Source: an uncultured beta proteobacterium
Lineage (GTDB): Bacteria; Pseudomonadota; Gammaproteobacteria; Burkholderiales; Burkholderiaceae
NCBI GenBank assembly: GCA_903935355.1
Contig: CAIZRK010000016.1
Coordinates: 1-64,000, forward strand
DNA: 64,000 nucleotides
Direction of reading: 5' to 3'
Within the stretch, counting starts at the first letter, position 1. Each line of letters starts with the position of its first letter. The position numbers were made by a program, and so were the translations under genes. The notes beneath the pieces are model-generated. The model worked only from the letters and a program-made list of their open reading frames with translations. It did no database searches and was not told the origin of the DNA. Shown here piece after piece: positions 1-10,041 of this stretch.

Positions 1-168
1 ATTACGACCAATCTCACGACTAATCGTGGAAGGTGATCTACCTAACTCAGTGGCAATCGATCTCATGGATTGACCGCTTGCTAGGCCGCGTGAGATGGCT
101 TCCCGTTCATCTAAGGTTAACGCTAGTTTGGATCGAGTTCGCTCTGGGGGTCTAGGTTCTCGGCACCT
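1..168 (-). pseudogene. IS30-family transposase fragment (second HTH region), 5'-truncated and running off the left window edge
   Basis: Minus-strand reading gives ...PERTRSKLALTLDEREAISRGLASGQSMRSIATELGRSPSTISREIGRN, typical of IS30 HTH; an in-frame TAA lies just upstream at ~169-171 and no N-terminal part is present. Confidence 0.7.
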
Positions 169-404
169 TTAATGGCTGGAACATCCCCATAGCTCAAAAA
201 AGCAGTTTCAAGCCTCTCAGAGCCTATAAATGCGTTGATGGGTGACTGAAGAAAGTCGTCCACAACCTTCTTACATGCTTCGATAGCGTCATCAAGCTTG
301 TCAAACTCCCCGATGCGTACCCAAGGACCCGGCTTACTCCTTCTGAAGTCACTGTAAACATTAACGCTAAATGGTTTCGATAAGTTCATTACTTCCATAG
401 TCAT
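123..404 (-). CDS. Small hypothetical protein; C-terminal tail probably altered by the IS30 fragment junction
   Basis: 93-aa ORF; the last ~12 residues overlap the IS30 fragment in another frame. Confidence 0.5.
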   Translation of the reverse strand: MTMEVMNLSKPFSVNVYSDFRRSKPGPWVRIGEFDKLDDAIEACKKVVDDFLQSPINAFIGSERLETAFLSYGDVPAIKGAENLDPQSELDPN

Positions 405-556
405 CCCCTGAGTTTTCCGTAGGATTGTTGGCTTACCCTCAGGGGATACCCATCATTCAATTGGTGGATTGTGCAGACCGCTCTCGAATAAATGTGATGA
501 CTATCGACGATAGCCAGAAAAAGCCTTCCGAATAGGTATCAGAAGCAAAGCTGCAA

Positions 557-874
557 ATGCTCAAGCTCTTAAATACCCGCTCAGATGAAATCGATCACAT
601 TGATAAGGCAATCTGTTTTAATAAATACATGTCAGACCCGTTTTACATGCAAGTCTTTGTTCAAAATAATAGGCCAGAGCAGTGGCAGACCATGATTGAG
701 TCGATTTACGAGGCGATTGAAAGGCCTAGCTCTAGTATTGCCAACATAAGACAATCAGCAATTCAGGGTGTGCAGCCTATACGGGCACGGACAGCAACCC
801 TTGGGACGCCACTGGCTAGCTCTGAACATCCGATGGATCGTATTGCTCAGCACCTAGGAAACATGGGAATCTAA
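557..874 (+). CDS. Hypothetical protein
   Basis: 105-aa ORF, no recognised domain. Confidence 0.35.
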   Translation: MLKLLNTRSDEIDHIDKAICFNKYMSDPFYMQVFVQNNRPEQWQTMIESIYEAIERPSSSIANIRQSAIQGVQPIRARTATLGTPLASSEHPMDRIAQHLGNMGI

Positions 875-894
875 AGTGGGTTGAAATGGCCCAT

Positions 895-2439
895 TTATTT
901 TTGGGCCATTTCTCCCGCTAGAAATTTTGCCAAAGGCTTTATGTCCCCATCAACGCTCGCCTTTTCAAGGGCATTCATATACCGCTTACGCTCACTCACT
1001 CGTACTACAGTCCAAGGGTAGCCACCGGAGGCTAGCAAGGCATTCATCAGAAAGCGTCCAATACGACCATTACCATCAAAGTAAGGGTGTATAAATACAA
1101 ATAGATGATGACCTAACACCGCTCTGACTGATGCCTCTGGTTCATTGAACAACAGATCAAACAAAGTTTCCATGCTATCAAGGAGAGCCTCTCTAGGTAG
1201 GGGTGTGTGCAAAGAACTGCGAATAAAAACCGGGCCAGTACGGTAGCCAGCTAACTGATGGCGTTGCAAAATACCTGCCAGTACTGCAGGATTAAACATC
1301 GCGGCATACCAATCATGATGACTTTTTCTGACAACATCACCAGAATTGGCTTTAGCTAAAATTAACTTAATGCTTTCTTTTACTTCGTTAAAGGCCAAAA
1401 AGTAGCCACGAGCGGCTAGAGCATCTTTACTCTTTTTATCCGCTTCACTGATCTCAGGATTCCAGCCCTCTTTGGCAATGCGCTCAATCAATTCATCTGT
1501 AACTTGATAGCCTTCAATCGAGAGAGAGTTATAAGCATCGGCTACATAGCGCTCCTGAATTTGCTTCAGATAGGCTGTTGGACTTTTCGGAAGACCGGGG
1601 GCTTTTGGAAAGTGATGAATGACATCTTCCCGCCACTTTGCCCACATTGAACGAATGCGAAGAACATAGGGAGACTTTTCTCGTGACTGGCTAATAGTGG
1701 GTTCAGGTAGTTCAAATGGATTTTTCGCCTGAATGGCGTGTCCAGCCTTACCTAGGGCCTTGATTATGCGCTCTGCATCATCTTGCCGATTGGCAAAAGT
1801 AAGAGCGCCTGCTAGGCGAGCCGCCGCTGTTGGGAGGCAATTACCCATTAATAGAGTTGCCAATAGCTCTGCTGGATCTCGTACCATTGCCAATGCAATT
1901 TCCGCCTCCATTGGGTGATTGATAAAAAACTGCGGCCCGACCATACAGAGTGCTTCCGATATAGGTAAGACTTGAACCCCGCGTATTTCCGTGCGAGTTT
2001 TTGAGACGCGCCTCTCATCTGGGTAGATAACAAGCGAGGTATCAAATGGCAGTTTGATGATGCTAGTGCCACCTTTTTTGGCAATAATGGTAATTTGCTT
2101 AGGGATGGTAGTGCTACCGGTGTGTAGGAGAAGTGATGCTTCTGCATTTAAGCAATAACGCTTACCAAAACGTTTAGCTAGATAGCCAGACATAAAAGCC
2201 CAATAATTGGCATACCAAGCGGTAGAGTCACCATCGTGATCACTGGGATTGGAGCAAATGTACCAACCTTTCATGACTAGACGTATGAACCCAGTCTCTA
2301 AAAGCAAGGCGCGCTGAGCATCAATTAAGTCCTTTGACTCAACCACACCATAATGTTTATCTTGCAGCTTTTTTAGCGCCTTTAAAGCCTCAGAAAGCTT
2401 CTTAGAATCAGTGGATTTTTTAATAGACTTAGTTGCCAT
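895..2439 (-). CDS. Fic-domain protein with N-terminal AbiEi-like winged-helix region
   Basis: Fic motif HPYFDGNGRIGR; (S/T)xxxE(G/N) inhibitory motif in NSLSIEGYQ; N-terminal half resembles AbiEi-type antitoxin/regulator. Confidence 0.85.
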   Translation of the reverse strand: MATKSIKKSTDSKKLSEALKALKKLQDKHYGVVESKDLIDAQRALLLETGFIRLVMKGWYICSNPSDHDGDSTAWYANYWAFMSGYLAKRFGKRYCLNAEASLLLHTGSTTIPKQITIIAKKGGTSIIKLPFDTSLVIYPDERRVSKTRTEIRGVQVLPISEALCMVGPQFFINHPMEAEIALAMVRDPAELLATLLMGNCLPTAAARLAGALTFANRQDDAERIIKALGKAGHAIQAKNPFELPEPTISQSREKSPYVLRIRSMWAKWREDVIHHFPKAPGLPKSPTAYLKQIQERYVADAYNSLSIEGYQVTDELIERIAKEGWNPEISEADKKSKDALAARGYFLAFNEVKESIKLILAKANSGDVVRKSHHDWYAAMFNPAVLAGILQRHQLAGYRTGPVFIRSSLHTPLPREALLDSMETLFDLLFNEPEASVRAVLGHHLFVFIHPYFDGNGRIGRFLMNALLASGGYPWTVVRVSERKRYMNALEKASVDGDIKPLAKFLAGEMAQK

Positions 2440-2695
2440 ATATTGTTTTAAAGTATTGATTTAAATAGGTTTAATTTAATAATTTACTTTGTTTTTATTT
2501 ATAAATTAACTTTGTTATTATCCCATGATAACTATGAAATGTATGTAGTCCAATAAAGGGCCTAGGCAGTCTATGGGCATTAATAGAATCAAGGTCACCC
2601 CACAGGATGAGGAATACATCCACTGAGGGTGGAATTCATTTACCGCTGGATACCCCTTCATGCCTATGAACTGAGTAATCCACATGCCAATCAAG

Positions 2696-2796
2696 GTGGA
2701 CGAGCCCGACCCCCGGCACTGACAGAATTGGGTTTGGCTGCTTCGTTCCCGACCTGACCAGGTTATCCAAACCACCATGCGGGGAGGCCCGTCCAC
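2696..2796 (-). ncRNA. ffs: 4.5S / small bacterial signal recognition particle RNA
   Basis: Minus strand GTGGACGGGCC...ACCTGGTCAGGTCGGGAACGAAGCAGCCAA...GGGCTCGTCCAC: conserved SRP tetraloop/asymmetric-loop region and closing terminal helix. Confidence 0.92.
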
Positions 2797-2826
2797 TTCC
2801 TATTTTAGCTTGTTAGAATAGATGAC

Positions 2827-4464
2827 ATGACAGCATTGGCTTTAGCCCGTTCGTGGCGCCCTAAAACATTCTCCCAATTAGTTGGCCAAGACCACGTGGT
2901 TCAGGCCTTAACTCATGCCTTGGATCAAGGGCGACTGCACCATGCGTGGCTTTTTACCGGCACTCGTGGGGTCGGAAAGACCACCATCGCCCGCATTATG
3001 GCTAAAGCCCTTAATTGCACAGGCGTTGATGGTCTGGGCAAAATGACTTCAGAACCCTGTGGCAAATGCCCCGCCTGCCTAGAAATCGATGCAGGGCGCT
3101 TTGTTGACTATATTGAGATGGATGCAGCGAGTAATCGCGGGGTTGACGATATAGCCGCTCTTTTAGAGAAGGCTGCCTATGCCCCTAGCAATGCCCGTTA
3201 TAAGGTCTACATGATTGATGAGGTACATATGCTTACCAATCATGCTTTTAATGCCATGCTAAAAACTTTAGAAGAGCCACCAGAGCACGTCAAATTTATA
3301 TTGGCCACTACTGACCCCCAAAAGATTCCTGTCACCATTTTGTCGCGTTGCTTGCAGTTCAATCTCAAGCAAATGCCCGTCCCGCTGATTGTGGAGCATT
3401 TAGAAAAAGTCCTTGCCGCAGAAAAAGTCGATTATCAAACCAATGCCTTACGGGTTTTGGCTAAAGCAGCCCAAGGCTCAATGCGCGATGCTTTATCACT
3501 GACCGATCAAGCAATTGCGTATGCTGCTGGAACAATCTCTGAAGCAGCGGTGCGCGGGATGTTAGGCACCTTAGATGATGCCTACCTTATTCGCATTCTT
3601 GATGCTCTCATTGCCAAGGATGGGGCCACACTACTTGCAATTAGTAATGCGATGGGTGAGCGCAGTATGTCTTTCTCATTGGCATTAGCCGATTTGTCCA
3701 GTTTGATTCAGAAGATTGCTGCTGCACAAATCGTTCCCGAATCCGTTTTAGAAGATTGGCCTGAGGCCGCAGAGATTTGTCGCTTGGCTAAGCTACTCAC
3801 GAAAGAGGAGGCACAACTCTTCTACCAAATTAGTATTACTAGCCGTCCGGATCTTTCGCTAGCACCAGATGAGCAAACTGGCTTTGCCATGACGCTCTTA
3901 CGCATGTTAGCTTTTCGTCCTGGCGGTGAAACACCGGTTAAGGCTACTAGTAATGGTGCGCCGCCTGTAGTAACTGCACCAAAAGCGCTTGCCAATCAAT
4001 CAGCTAGATCTACAGCGCCGCTAACACCCCCAGTCTCCAAACCTGACATGCCATCTACTGCTCCAGCTGCTAGTGCATCGGGCCGCCCAGATTGGCATGC
4101 CTTAATGCGCCAGTTACCAGTCAAGGGTTTAGTACAGCAGTTAGCTTTTCAGACGGAGTTACAAGAGTGGGTAGATTCTGCTTTAGGGGTGCGGGCAACC
4201 ATCGTGACACTCTTGCCCCAGCTTGCATCGGATGCTTCTGTAGGGCGCCTTGCTGATGCCTTGTCAGCTCATTTTGGTAAGCCTGTCAAAGTCATCATCG
4301 AAAAAGGTGTAGTAGAGGGTAAAACCGTGGCTAAAGTAGATGCGCAGATACATCACGAAAAAAGACAAAATGCTGAACAAATGATTGCGCAAGACCCATT
4401 TATTTTGCAATTAGAAAAAGAGTTTGGAGCTACTGTAGTGGGTGGCTCTGTGAAGCCGCTGTAA
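2827..4464 (+). CDS. dnaX: DNA polymerase III subunit gamma/tau
   Basis: GTRGVGKTT Walker A, zinc-binding C...CGKCPAC, DEVHMLT; followed by ybaB-recR. Confidence 0.97.
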   Translation: MTALALARSWRPKTFSQLVGQDHVVQALTHALDQGRLHHAWLFTGTRGVGKTTIARIMAKALNCTGVDGLGKMTSEPCGKCPACLEIDAGRFVDYIEMDAASNRGVDDIAALLEKAAYAPSNARYKVYMIDEVHMLTNHAFNAMLKTLEEPPEHVKFILATTDPQKIPVTILSRCLQFNLKQMPVPLIVEHLEKVLAAEKVDYQTNALRVLAKAAQGSMRDALSLTDQAIAYAAGTISEAAVRGMLGTLDDAYLIRILDALIAKDGATLLAISNAMGERSMSFSLALADLSSLIQKIAAAQIVPESVLEDWPEAAEICRLAKLLTKEEAQLFYQISITSRPDLSLAPDEQTGFAMTLLRMLAFRPGGETPVKATSNGAPPVVTAPKALANQSARSTAPLTPPVSKPDMPSTAPAASASGRPDWHALMRQLPVKGLVQQLAFQTELQEWVDSALGVRATIVTLLPQLASDASVGRLADALSAHFGKPVKVIIEKGVVEGKTVAKVDAQIHHEKRQNAEQMIAQDPFILQLEKEFGATVVGGSVKPL

Positions 4465-4533
4465 CTCTATATACCACCTACCCAATTTTAAATTGATTGT
4501 TAACAAGCTATATAGGCAAAAGGAAAATAAGCG

Positions 4534-4857
4534 ATGATGAAAGGTGGCCTTGCGGGTTTGATGAAACAAGCTCAGCAGATGCAAGAGAAGATGAAAGTAG
4601 CGCAAGAGCAGTTAGCTGCGTTAGAAGTGATTGGTCAAGCTGCTGGCGGCTTAGTCAAAGTCACAATCTCTGGTAAACATGAAATGAAACGCGTGCAAAT
4701 TGATCCAAGTGCCATGGATGATCTAGAGATGCTAGAAGACTTGATCGTGACCGCCTATACAGATGCCTTTAAACAAGTAGAGGCAGCTAGTTCACAAGTA
4801 ATGTCTGGCGCTACGGCTGGCATGCCCATGCCCCCTGGATTTAAGTTGCCATTTTGA
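4534..4857 (+). CDS. ybaB: YbaB/EbfC nucleoid-associated protein
   Basis: [20 protein letters not shown]..., between dnaX and recR. Confidence 0.96.
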   Translation: MMKGGLAGLMKQAQQMQEKMKVAQEQLAALEVIGQAAGGLVKVTISGKHEMKRVQIDPSAMDDLEMLEDLIVTAYTDAFKQVEAASSQVMSGATAGMPMPPGFKLPF

Positions 4858-4870
4858 GAATGGTTTATTA

Positions 4871-5494
4871 ATGGCACGTCATGAAGCCCCCAAAGATGCG
4901 CTTGGGCGTTTGATTGAGGCATTAAGGGTTTTACCAGGAGTGGGGCCCAAATCTGCTCAGCGCATGGCCTTCTATTTATTGCAACATGATCGCAATGGCG
5001 CAGCCGTGCTTGCCCAATCTTTAGGTGAGGCAGTAGAAACTGTAGGCCACTGTATCCGTTGCAATACTTTTTCAGAAACCTTGCTGTGCAGTACTTGCAG
5101 TGATGATCGCCGCGATTCTTCTTTACTTTGTATTGTGGAAACCCCCGCTGACCAAGTGATGGTGGAGCAGACCTTGAGCTTTAAAGGAAATTACTTTGTA
5201 CTCATGGGGCGTATCTCACCACTTGATGGCATGGGCCCAAATGAAATTCATTTTGACCGCTTACTAAAGCGAATTGAACAACCCGATACTGGTGTGCCAG
5301 TGAGAGAAGTGGTGCTTGCAACCAACTTTACGAGTGAAGGCGAAGCTACCGCCCATTACATTGGAGAAGTTCTCAAAGTCAAAGGCATTAAAGTCACCAG
5401 AATTGCTAGAGGCATTCCGGTGGGTGGAGAGCTAGAATATGTGGATGCTGGCACCTTGGCTAGAGCTTTAATGGATCGCCGAACCCTCGGCTAA
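4871..5494 (+). CDS. recR: Recombination mediator RecR
   Basis: [13 protein letters not shown], zinc finger [22 protein letters not shown] region. Confidence 0.97.
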   Translation: MARHEAPKDALGRLIEALRVLPGVGPKSAQRMAFYLLQHDRNGAAVLAQSLGEAVETVGHCIRCNTFSETLLCSTCSDDRRDSSLLCIVETPADQVMVEQTLSFKGNYFVLMGRISPLDGMGPNEIHFDRLLKRIEQPDTGVPVREVVLATNFTSEGEATAHYIGEVLKVKGIKVTRIARGIPVGGELEYVDAGTLARALMDRRTLG

Positions 5495-5639
5495 GACCCT
5501 TTAAGTCACTAAAATCACATCAAACCTAGGCACAATAGCCCTTTTTTGGGATAATTTACCCTGCACCGATGTTGAGCTTTAATCTTACTTTGTGCCGCAT
5601 TACTAAATTAGCTCAGTTGCCACTAAAAAGAAATCGTGC

Positions 5640-7043
5640 ATGATCCACAAGTTTTATCTCATCATCTTGTTATGTTTTTTGAGCACTTCAGCATTAGCTC
5701 AAAAAGCAGGCTCAGGCGCCGATCAAATAGCGAGTTTTGGAGATGACCTTCCTTGGTTACCAACGGAAGGATCGATCTTTGGAATACCGGTAAATATTCA
5801 CGGGCAAACCACTTACATTAATCAACGCTATAACAATTTCACAGCATCCTATTCTGGTGAAAATAGCTTGTCGGCATTAAAGTCCATGAGCTATACCTGG
5901 TCGGGAACTTTATTCTTTGGCGCACGAATTGCTCCAAATACCGATGTGTATTTCAATCCAGAGGTAGTTTCAGGGGTGCCGTTTTCGGATTTGGCTGGTC
6001 TAGGTGGCTTTACCAATGGTGAGGCCACGAAAGCCAATGGGGCACAAGCAAAGTTTTATTCTGCTCGTGCCTTTGTGCGTCAAACGATTAATCAAGAGGG
6101 TGAAAGAATCGTCTTGCCAGATGATGCCAATCAAATTACCCAAACGGTTAGCGCAAACCGAGTTGTGCTTACTGGGGGTCAGTTTTCTACATTGGATATT
6201 TTTGATGACAGTCGCTATGCTAAAGATCCTCGGGTACAGTTTTTAAACTGGGGCAATATGACCTATCTTGCCTACGACTATGCTGCTGATGCACGTGGCT
6301 ACAGCTGGGGTTTAGCAGGTGAGTGGTACCTTGATAATTGGGTTATGCGTGCCTCACGGATGATTGCACCAAAATTACCTAATGGGCGCGACTTAAACTG
6401 GCAAATCTTCAATGCCTACGGCGATCAAATAGAGGTGGAGCGTCAACACAATATTGCAAAATTACCGGGTAAGGTCAGCGTGCTGGCTTATCGCAATAAA
6501 ATGATCTTGGCGCGCTTCTCGGATGCGACTAATTACCTTATTCAAAATAATGCCCAAGGTACTCAAGCTATCAACAATGTGCGTACTAATGCGCAGATTA
6601 AAACCGGTATTGGTATTAATGCTGAGCAGGCGTTAACGAAGGATGTGGGTATCTACGGCCGTGCTTTTACCTCTGACGGCCATACTGAGACCATGTCTTT
6701 TACTGAGGCTGATAATTCTCTTTCGATTGGTCTTAGTATCAATGGCAATGGCTGGAGTAGACCAAGCGATACGATTGGTCTATCAATGATGCAAAACGGT
6801 CTTTCTAGTTATCGTCGTAATTACCTCCAAGCGGGTGGTGTTTCTTATTTTATTGGTGACTATGCAGGTCCTGGGCAGACTATTTCTTATCAACCAGAGC
6901 GTATTGGCGAGATTTATTACAACGCCTTATTGGTAAAGAATGTCTTAGCTGGGTTGAACTTTCAGTACATCAATAATCCTGCCTATAACGCTGCCCGTGG
7001 ACCGGTGAGCATCTTGTCTTTTAGAATCCATGCGGAATTCTGA
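5640..7043 (+). CDS. Carbohydrate porin (OprB-like)
   Basis: Signal peptide, beta-barrel pattern, terminal F; resembles the OprB/carbohydrate porin family. Confidence 0.75.
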   Translation: MIHKFYLIILLCFLSTSALAQKAGSGADQIASFGDDLPWLPTEGSIFGIPVNIHGQTTYINQRYNNFTASYSGENSLSALKSMSYTWSGTLFFGARIAPNTDVYFNPEVVSGVPFSDLAGLGGFTNGEATKANGAQAKFYSARAFVRQTINQEGERIVLPDDANQITQTVSANRVVLTGGQFSTLDIFDDSRYAKDPRVQFLNWGNMTYLAYDYAADARGYSWGLAGEWYLDNWVMRASRMIAPKLPNGRDLNWQIFNAYGDQIEVERQHNIAKLPGKVSVLAYRNKMILARFSDATNYLIQNNAQGTQAINNVRTNAQIKTGIGINAEQALTKDVGIYGRAFTSDGHTETMSFTEADNSLSIGLSINGNGWSRPSDTIGLSMMQNGLSSYRRNYLQAGGVSYFIGDYAGPGQTISYQPERIGEIYYNALLVKNVLAGLNFQYINNPAYNAARGPVSILSFRIHAEF

Positions 7044-7245
7044 TCATTTGAAGGACTGATTTCTTCTAACAATTTAATATTGTCTTTAGAATCAATAGCA
7101 TAAGCGTTTCCCATTATTGGGATTTTAGACTCTCTCCCCTATAATCCTTTAAACACCCCCCTCAGTGCCGTAAAGCCTGCTTGAGGGTTTATAAAAAAAG
7201 ATGGCATATCAATTATTGGGGATAGCTGATTTGGTTCGCGATCAA

Positions 7246-8760
7246 ATGAAAACAAATCTTTTTCTTGGCTCAACCATCATTTCCAAGAAGGGGATTGCTT
7301 GCGCTGTTGCCACTCTCTTTTTTGCTTGCCCTATTTTTGCTCAACCTATTCCGGCTAGCGTTACTGTCGTGGCAAATGAATTAAATGATGCAAAAGACGC
7401 ATTAAGCACACCCCCAGTGCTTACTAATGACACAAATGCGAATCCTGCCTTAGCAGCCGCATTGTTTGCACCTGTGATGCCGAGTAATACTCCAAAGATT
7501 TACACCAAGGGTGCACCATCTGGTGCCGCGGAAATGGATTTGCGTCAATTGTGGGCAGAACTCAAGATCAATAACCCACAGCTCTCTTCACTTCGTGAGT
7601 CCTATTTATCTGCCAAGGCAACCGTACCCCAAATTAATGCACCAGATAATCCGCAAGTGGGCTTGATCTGGTCTGGTATGCCGGCTAACTCTCCCTTTGC
7701 TTTGGGTGGTGCTAATGCGCCTACTGCCCAATATCCACAAGGTATTAGTAATAATAATGGCATCACATTTGCACAACCCTTTAAGTTTCCGGGTAAGAAA
7801 AGTCTGGCAGCAAATATTGCAGATACCAATGCTGAGGCACTGCTATCACAAGCTGAATCCATCTATCTTCAGTTGGGTGCCCAGCTATCTACTTTGTATT
7901 ACAGTGCACTGGCCTCTCAAAAACAATTACACGTCTTAAAAGAATCAGTAGTGCGCTTAGAGATGATTAAGAATGTGGCTAAGGCACGTTACTCTAATAA
8001 CGCCGCAGCTTATGTTGAATATCTCAATGCACAGGTAGCGCAAAGTACCGCTCAAGCAGATCAATTTAATTTAGAGCGTCAACTTCAAGTAGCACTTAAG
8101 AACATTAATACTTTGGTAGGTCGCCACTCTCGTGAAAAGCTCATTTTGCGTGGTGATGTCCAGCGCGCTATGAATAGCATCCCTACCTTAGTGGAGTTAG
8201 AGGATTTCGCTGAAAATAGCCATCCCACCTTAAAGAGTTCTGGACTGCAATTAGAAGCCGCTCGTAAAGGGGTTGAACTGGCTAAAAAAGCCTATCTGCC
8301 AGATTTTCAGGTAATTGGCTCCTCTTTTACTCCGCGTGGACCATTCTCAGCAAATAATGGCGCCATGTTTTACCAATTTGAACTAGATTTGATCATTCCA
8401 CTGTATTTCTTCACAAAAGAAAAGTACGGGGTAGAGCAGGCACAGCGCACGCAAGCGGCAGCGGAAGCGGGCAATATTTCTACTAGACAGCAGATAGTCT
8501 TGGCAGTCAATACTGCTTATGCCGCTTATGAACTGGCCAAGAATCAAGCCCAATTCTTAAAAGATCGCCAGGTACCACAGGCTGATGCTGCATATAAAGT
8601 CGGATTAACCCAGTATTCCAATAATGGTCAAGGTTTTAACGATTTACTGACGGCCCAAACCCAATTACGTAATTTAGAAATCCAGCTAGCTCTTGCACAG
8701 AGTAATCTATTGCAAGCGCAAGCGATATTGCTAGTGTCATCTGGCAAAGAACCATTTTAA
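7246..8760 (+). CDS. TolC/CzcC-family outer membrane efflux protein
   Basis: Signal peptide from MKTNLFLG (ORF opens at 7201); OEP repeats; immediately upstream of MFP and RND genes. Confidence 0.88.
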   Translation: MKTNLFLGSTIISKKGIACAVATLFFACPIFAQPIPASVTVVANELNDAKDALSTPPVLTNDTNANPALAAALFAPVMPSNTPKIYTKGAPSGAAEMDLRQLWAELKINNPQLSSLRESYLSAKATVPQINAPDNPQVGLIWSGMPANSPFALGGANAPTAQYPQGISNNNGITFAQPFKFPGKKSLAANIADTNAEALLSQAESIYLQLGAQLSTLYYSALASQKQLHVLKESVVRLEMIKNVAKARYSNNAAAYVEYLNAQVAQSTAQADQFNLERQLQVALKNINTLVGRHSREKLILRGDVQRAMNSIPTLVELEDFAENSHPTLKSSGLQLEAARKGVELAKKAYLPDFQVIGSSFTPRGPFSANNGAMFYQFELDLIIPLYFFTKEKYGVEQAQRTQAAAEAGNISTRQQIVLAVNTAYAAYELAKNQAQFLKDRQVPQADAAYKVGLTQYSNNGQGFNDLLTAQTQLRNLEIQLALAQSNLLQAQAILLVSSGKEPF

Positions 8761-8769
8761 GGAGCAACG

Positions 8770-10041
8770 TTGAAAGACAAAATTCTTTCGTATTTAAAGG
8801 GTTTATCTAATAAGGCACAGCCTATTTTGCATAAGACTTTTGATGTAGGCTCAGCTAAATCCAAGCTTTTATTTGCTAGCCTAGTTGGGCTTTATTGGAA
8901 TCTTTCCCCCCAAAATCGCTATCGCATTCGCTTAGCCGCTTTTGCTTTTGCTATTTTGTCATTTGGTATCGTGGTCGGTCGTATTACTAATGTGAACCGC
9001 ATCGTCAAAATTGAGGCCTCACAAAAAGCGCTTAAAGTAGAAAAGAGTGGTGTCTTAGAATTAAATTTACCGGGTATCAAACTAAATCCAGAGGTTTATA
9101 TCTTTCAGAATGCCGAAAAAGTTCAAGTTCCCGTAGATATCAGAGTGCCAGGACGCTTGGCATTTAATGCAGAAAAATCGAAAGTAATTTCAGCACGGGC
9201 ACCAGGTAGAGTGGAGCGCATTTATGCTTTTGAGGGGGCTCCAGTCGAACTTGGATCGCCCATAGTGGAGCTATACAGTCCTCAATTTATCTCCGCTCAG
9301 CAAGAATATTTTCTCTCATCCAGTATGGCAACGGTGCTCGAATCTAGTAAAACGATGAATGATTTATTAGGCGATGCCCGCATTACCCAACAAGCTGCAG
9401 CAAACCGTATGAGAAATCTTGGTGCTAGCGAAGCAGATATTAAAACCATTGAAAATACTGGTAAAACTCAAAGCAATCTGATCATGCGCTCCCCACTCAA
9501 AGGTGTAGTGGTCAAACGGATTGTTGAGCCTGGCGCCGCTGTGAACTCTGGTGATGTGATTGTTACCTTAGCCGATCCCAAGAAACTCTGGTTCTTGGGT
9601 AATATCTTTGAGCAAGATATGCGTTTCATAAAGCCAGGCCAAAAAATGGTCTTACATTTAGAAGCCTATCCAGATAAAGAGTTCATCGCTTATGCCAATT
9701 ACATTGCCCCAACGATTGACCCACAAACCCGCGCCTTAATGATTCGTGCGGATGTTGAAAATACAGATGACTTATTGCGCCCTGATATGTACGCCTCTGC
9801 CAAACTCACTACAGGGATGGCCGATGCGGTTGTGGTGCCGCAAACTGCCGTAGTGCGTATCCGAGAAATGCGTTATGTCATCGTTAAAGTTGGTGATGAG
9901 TCATTTCGGCGTTTACCAGTGAAGGGTTATGACCTTAATAGTAAAGCATTTGCTATTACTGAAGGTGTCGAGCCAGGCGCTCGAATCTTGGCTGAGGGCG
10001 CGGTATTGCTCAATGATCGTTTTGCAAAGCAGGAAGACTAA
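8770..10041 (+). CDS. RND efflux periplasmic adaptor (CzcB/CusB-like)
   Basis: Membrane fusion protein pattern (ARAPGRVERIYAFEGAPVELGSPIVELYSPQ); TTG start. Confidence 0.9.
   Translation: MKDKILSYLKGLSNKAQPILHKTFDVGSAKSKLLFASLVGLYWNLSPQNRYRIRLAAFAFAILSFGIVVGRITNVNRIVKIEASQKALKVEKSGVLELNLPGIKLNPEVYIFQNAEKVQVPVDIRVPGRLAFNAEKSKVISARAPGRVERIYAFEGAPVELGSPIVELYSPQFISAQQEYFLSSSMATVLESSKTMNDLLGDARITQQAAANRMRNLGASEADIKTIENTGKTQSNLIMRSPLKGVVVKRIVEPGAAVNSGDVIVTLADPKKLWFLGNIFEQDMRFIKPGQKMVLHLEAYPDKEFIAYANYIAPTIDPQTRALMIRADVENTDDLLRPDMYASAKLTTGMADAVVVPQTAVVRIREMRYVIVKVGDESFRRLPVKGYDLNSKAFAITEGVEPGARILAEGAVLLNDRFAKQED

Noticed and set aside
2518-2796. 92-aa minus ORF in the track
   Set aside because: It runs through the 4.5S RNA gene; the RNA structure explains the sequence and the peptide is not protein-like.
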